27,365 bases of DNA from Candidatus Bathyarchaeota archaeon (GTDB lineage: Archaea > Thermoproteota > Bathyarchaeia > 40CM-2-53-6 > RBG-13-38-9). The translations under genes were made by a program, and so were the position numbers. This document shows, one piece after another, positions 24,468-27,365 of this stretch. The notes beneath the pieces were generated by a model. It ran no database searches. It had not been told where the DNA came from and saw nothing but the letters and a program-made list of their open reading frames with translations. The DNA lies in NCBI GenBank assembly GCA_026015225.1, contig JAOZGV010000065.1, forward strand, positions 1-27,365. Direction: 5' to 3'. How positions within the stretch are numbered: the first letter of the stretch is position 1; each line of letters begins with the position of its first letter.

Positions 24468-25546
24468 TGGCTGAAGATCTAGTTATTCAGTTAATAAATG
24501 AGCTATTGGTTCCTCTATTTCGTTTCCTACTTCAGCCCTATATATTTGTGCCCTTAATCTACCCCGGTCTATTAGTTGTAATAGTTGTTATAATCTTCAT
24601 ATTGTGGCTTGAGAGGAAGATCGCTGGAAAAGTCCAGCTTCGATACGGTCCATTATACGTTAGTAAAAGATTCGGTGGAATCATTCAACTCATAGCCGAT
24701 TTGTTAAGGTATTTGTTTGCTGAAGTGCTAGTTCCAAAGGGAGCAGACAGATTCATTTTCATCTTTGGACCAGTACTGCTTTTCACATCTGCGTTGCTAC
24801 CCTTATCAACAATACCTGTTGGTCCAAACTATGCTGCGATAACCAGTGAACTTTCCCTGTTAATCTCCCTCTCCTTACTAACAATCCCTCCGATGTTCGT
24901 ATTAGCTATGAGTTGGGCGAGCAACAATAAATTTTCATTTATAGGGGGATTGAGAGAGGGCTACTTAATGATGGCGTATGAGATCTCTCTATTCCTATCC
25001 ATACTGCCCATGGTGATATTATTTAAAAGTTTAAGCTTTATCGAAATAATTGAAGGGCAAACGGCCCTTTGGGGGATAGTATTAAATCCTCTAGCAGCCA
25101 TTGCATTCTTCATAACTATGTTGTATGCGACATCGAAATATCCATATGAAATAGCGGAAGCAGACACCGAGGTAGTATGTGGCCCATATACAGAGTACTC
25201 CGGTATATTATATGGCCTTTCTATGGGTTATGCATACATTAAAACTTACGCCTTGAGCCTTATATTCGCCCTAATCTTTTTAGGAGGATGGAATCCGATA
25301 TTATGGCCTGCTTCCCTTCCTCCTATTTGGTTTGGGTACAGCATTCCTTCTGACATTCTATTACCTGGACTTATGGTATTTATCAAAGCGTTGATCGTGA
25401 TGGCTTTCTCAGTGTTTCTGAGAACCGTCTATCCAAGGTATAGGATCGACCAAGCTATAAAGATAGGTTGGCATAACCTGTTCACCCTCTCCATCGTCTC
25501 GGTAATTATCTCAGTATTAATCGTTATGTTAAAGAGCGTGATTTGA
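24464..25546 (+). CDS. nuoH: complex I subunit H (NuoH/FpoH)
   Basis: A 360-residue membrane subunit with about eight helices linking the arm to the proton pumps. Signatures include LWLERKIAGKVQLRYGP, FGGIIQLIADLLRYL, and PYEIAEADTEVVCGPYTEYSG, with the acidic residues of the E-channel. Start overlaps nuoD by ATGA; a second Met follows at once. Confidence 0.92.
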   Translation: MMAEDLVIQLINELLVPLFRFLLQPYIFVPLIYPGLLVVIVVIIFILWLERKIAGKVQLRYGPLYVSKRFGGIIQLIADLLRYLFAEVLVPKGADRFIFIFGPVLLFTSALLPLSTIPVGPNYAAITSELSLLISLSLLTIPPMFVLAMSWASNNKFSFIGGLREGYLMMAYEISLFLSILPMVILFKSLSFIEIIEGQTALWGIVLNPLAAIAFFITMLYATSKYPYEIAEADTEVVCGPYTEYSGILYGLSMGYAYIKTYALSLIFALIFLGGWNPILWPASLPPIWFGYSIPSDILLPGLMVFIKALIVMAFSVFLRTVYPRYRIDQAIKIGWHNLFTLSIVSVIISVLIVMLKSVI

Positions 25547-26010
25547 TGGGCAAAAAGAAATCTTATCCGGATGTTGAAGGCCATTTAAAGGCGGTAAAGA
25601 CTGGATTAAAGTATCTTATTGAAAATAGGCGGTTGACCATATCATATCCAGAGGTTACAATGGAGCTTCCGCCAATCTATAGAGGAATGATAATACTCAA
25701 TATTAATAAATGCATAAACTGCGGCATATGTGCAAGAATTTGTCCAGCGAACGCAATTAAGATGTATCCAAAGGACGATAAGAGAAATCCTGGAATAGAT
25801 TATGCAAGATGTATATTTTGTGGATTTTGTGTGGACGTATGTCCGGTTGATGCGTTGGCATTTTCAGATGTCCATGATACCGCATACTATACATATGAAG
25901 AATTAAAATTCGACCCAGATAGGCTTTTAAAGAGCCCAGAACCATTTAAGAAACCGCTAAAGAAGGTTAAAGTGATATTTGACGAAAAGCGAGGACTGAA
26001 ATATGAATGA
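25546..26010 (+). CDS. nuoI: complex I subunit I (NuoI/FpoI), 2x[4Fe-4S]
   Basis: A 154-residue ferredoxin-like subunit that passes electrons to NuoB. Two complete motifs, CINCGICARICP and CIFCGFCVDVCP, bind two [4Fe-4S] clusters. I start it at ATG 25546, which overlaps the nuoH TGA by one base; an in-frame TTG three bases earlier is less likely. With no NuoE/F/G genes in the window, NuoI would be the first electron entry point after an unknown input module (F420H2 dehydrogenase or ferredoxin). Confidence 0.93.
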   Translation: MGKKKSYPDVEGHLKAVKTGLKYLIENRRLTISYPEVTMELPPIYRGMIILNINKCINCGICARICPANAIKMYPKDDKRNPGIDYARCIFCGFCVDVCPVDALAFSDVHDTAYYTYEELKFDPDRLLKSPEPFKKPLKKVKVIFDEKRGLKYE

Positions 26011-26497
26011 GTTAATCCTCCTCGCCTCATTTTCAATACTTGGAATAGCTTTAGTAGTATTCGCAGCATCGGTCGTTGGACAAAGGTCACTTGTCTACTC
26101 AGCGCTTAGTCTCGGCTTATTAGGGATGGCCAATGCAGGATTATTCGCCTTGCTTGGATACGCCTTTGTTGCCGTGTTTCACCTTGCTGTTTATATTGGC
26201 GCCGCTGTCATATTCATATTATTCTCTGTAACGATGTTCAGAGAAATACCAGATGTTGAGGTTTCAACAAAGATTCTAACGGTAATAACAGTACCGTTAA
26301 TTGCCTTAATATTAATTTACATATACTTACCCTATCTCAATGCAACATTTAAATCGCAATATTTTATATATAAGGAAATTTCATTACTGTTCGTCACAAG
26401 GTATTGGTTCCCTTTGGTGATAACAGGGTTGGCTCTTGTTACTACGTTAATTGAAGGAATTACATTAGCTAGGATGGAGGTTGAAGAAGATGTTTAA
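26003..26497 (+). CDS. nuoJ: complex I subunit J (NuoJ/FpoJ)
   Basis: A 164-residue membrane protein with about five helices. The third-helix region LLGYAFVAVFHLAVYIGAAV fits NuoJ/ND6, including its pi-bulge region. It overlaps nuoI by eight bp and nuoK by eight bp, with GAGG nine nt upstream of the ATG. In a number of archaea this subunit is split in two; here it appears to be a single gene. Confidence 0.88.
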   Translation: MNELILLASFSILGIALVVFAASVVGQRSLVYSALSLGLLGMANAGLFALLGYAFVAVFHLAVYIGAAVIFILFSVTMFREIPDVEVSTKILTVITVPLIALILIYIYLPYLNATFKSQYFIYKEISLLFVTRYWFPLVITGLALVTTLIEGITLARMEVEEDV

Positions 26498-26795
26498 CTA
26501 CTATGCCTTCTTAATCCTGGCTTCGTTCGTATTCGCGATAGGAGTGTATGGGTTATTAAATAGGAGAAATATGTTACGGATGCTCTTATCTGCAGAAGTT
26601 ATATTCAACTCAGTTCTCCTATTCCTGCTAACATTTTCTGCGTTATCATCTTCACCATCTACTGGTGGTGTAATCGCCTTACTTGCCATTGGGATAGCGG
26701 CAACAGAGGTAGGGGTAATCGTATCTCTTGCAGTCCTAATGTTTAGATTAAAAGATACTGTTGACGTATATGAGATAAGTGAACAAAAGGGTTGA
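26490..26795 (+). CDS. nuoK: complex I subunit K (NuoK/FpoK)
   Basis: A 101-residue, three-helix subunit. The second-helix Glu in LLSAEVIFNSVLLF and the third-helix Glu in GIAATEVGVIVSL are the conserved proton-path acids of NuoK/ND4L. I start it at ATG 26490 with GGAGG nine nt upstream; an in-frame TTG at 26481 touches the ribosome site and is rejected. Confidence 0.92.
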   Translation: MFNYYAFLILASFVFAIGVYGLLNRRNMLRMLLSAEVIFNSVLLFLLTFSALSSSPSTGGVIALLAIGIAATEVGVIVSLAVLMFRLKDTVDVYEISEQKG

Positions 26796-26801
26796 AATAA
26801 A

Positions 26802-27365
26802 ATGAAAGAACTTTTTTCTCCAATTCTATTAGTATCTGTGATAATCCCCTTAGTGGTTTCAATAATCCTTCCAATTCTTAAATTGAAACCAAGATCTCTG
26901 GCAACAATCAGCTCTCTCTCCCTGTCGGTGCCATTGTTCATATCATCATACTACATATTAATCTCTGAAGTAGGTGAAGGTTTAGTCGATCCGGCATACT
27001 TCAGTCATCCCTTGATCGGCAATTTCTCTATGCTCTTAGACTCCTTAAACTCGCCACTGGTATTTTCAATCTCCCTTGTGACCGCTTTAGTTGCCATTTT
27101 TTCTTTGCCATATATGAGGCATAGAATTGATGAGATGGAGAAAGATGGGGAGCGGTACCCATCTTGGGGAATTTACTATATGCTTTATACCATGTTCTCA
27201 GCTGCGATGATTGGAACAGTAATGTCAACAAATCTAATCGAGTTTTATATTTTTTTAGAGTTGACATTGATTCCGAGCTTCTTATTAATCGCTTTTTATG
27301 GCTATGGAAATAAAGTAAGGATCGCGCTTATGTACCTAATCTGGACCCACGTCGGCGCTTTGTCA
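26802..27365 (+). CDS. nuoM: complex I subunit M-like antiporter subunit, partial
   Basis: An open frame from ATG 26802 runs 188 codons to the window edge without a stop. It begins MKELFSPILLVSVIIP and is a polytopic membrane protein. The conserved Glu lies in EFYIFLELTLIPSF, and TMFSAAMIGT and IWTHVGALS follow the NuoM/ND4 pattern better than NuoL, which would have WEGVG. It starts six bp after nuoK and continues beyond the window. It forms one of the proton-pumping antiporter units. Confidence 0.87.
   Translation, partial: MKELFSPILLVSVIIPLVVSIILPILKLKPRSLATISSLSLSVPLFISSYYILISEVGEGLVDPAYFSHPLIGNFSMLLDSLNSPLVFSISLVTALVAIFSLPYMRHRIDEMEKDGERYPSWGIYYMLYTMFSAAMIGTVMSTNLIEFYIFLELTLIPSFLLIAFYGYGNKVRIALMYLIWTHVGALS

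Noticed and set aside
1..27365. CRISPR array, insertion sequence with transposase, or phage genes
   Set aside because: I saw no regularly spaced direct repeats and no transposase, integrase or phage structural proteins.

Overview
The window looks like a piece of an A+T-rich archaeal chromosome. The signs are an archaeal-type signal peptidase I with Ser-His rather than Ser-Lys, a PadR regulator, a geranylgeranyl-reductase-type flavoprotein, an ArsA-like ATPase, a Ta0216-like B12/radical SAM protein, TATA-box-like promoters, GGTG/GGAGG ribosome sites, and frequent TTG and GTG starts. I cannot fix the lineage from sequence alone. A quinone-respiring member of the TACK group is a reasonable guess, not a conclusion.

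Region 1 (1-3437) is housekeeping: the tail of an upstream gene with a terminator, a small NFU-type Fe-S protein, and, on the minus strand, a CaCA-type cation exchanger, a padR-signal peptidase pair with a candidate PadR operator, and a DUF2148 ferredoxin-like protein. Region 2 (3572-6998, minus strand) is a carbon-acid catabolic set: a DUF1537 four-carbon acid sugar kinase, a PdxA2-type dehydrogenase only 2 nt behind it, and a zinc alcohol dehydrogenase with its own promoter.

Region 3 (7000-10395) is a turnover zone. It holds a frameshifted cysteine desulfurase remnant, a second decayed reading frame, intact mobA and fdhE, and several GC-rich palindromes that stand out from the A+T-rich background. 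Region 4 (10396-15862) encodes a membrane-bound formate dehydrogenase: a Tat-exported catalytic subunit with Cys in place of selenocysteine, a Tat-signal Fe-S subunit, and an NrfD-like membrane subunit. MobA and FdhE upstream supply cofactor and maturation functions.

Region 5 (16121-21851) is a compact five-gene set: a UbiA prenyltransferase, an ArsA-like ATPase, a B12/radical SAM enzyme, a geranylgeranyl reductase homologue, and a polyprenyl diphosphate synthase with small residues before its first Asp motif. I read it as a candidate locus for making or tailoring a membrane quinone with a partly or fully saturated isoprenoid tail. Region 6 (21970 to the end) is a Nuo/Fpo-type complex I operon, A-B-C-D-H-I-J-K-M, the last gene running off the window.

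Together, regions 3-6 suggest a respiratory module: formate is oxidised outside the membrane, electrons enter a lipid quinone pool, that quinone may be made or modified by the five-gene set, and a complex I-like pump shares the pool. The most interesting points are the uncharacterised ATPase plus B12/radical SAM pair inside a quinone-like locus, and the recurring AATTTAGCGCGC-type palindromes, which I saw only between genes or in the decayed gene.
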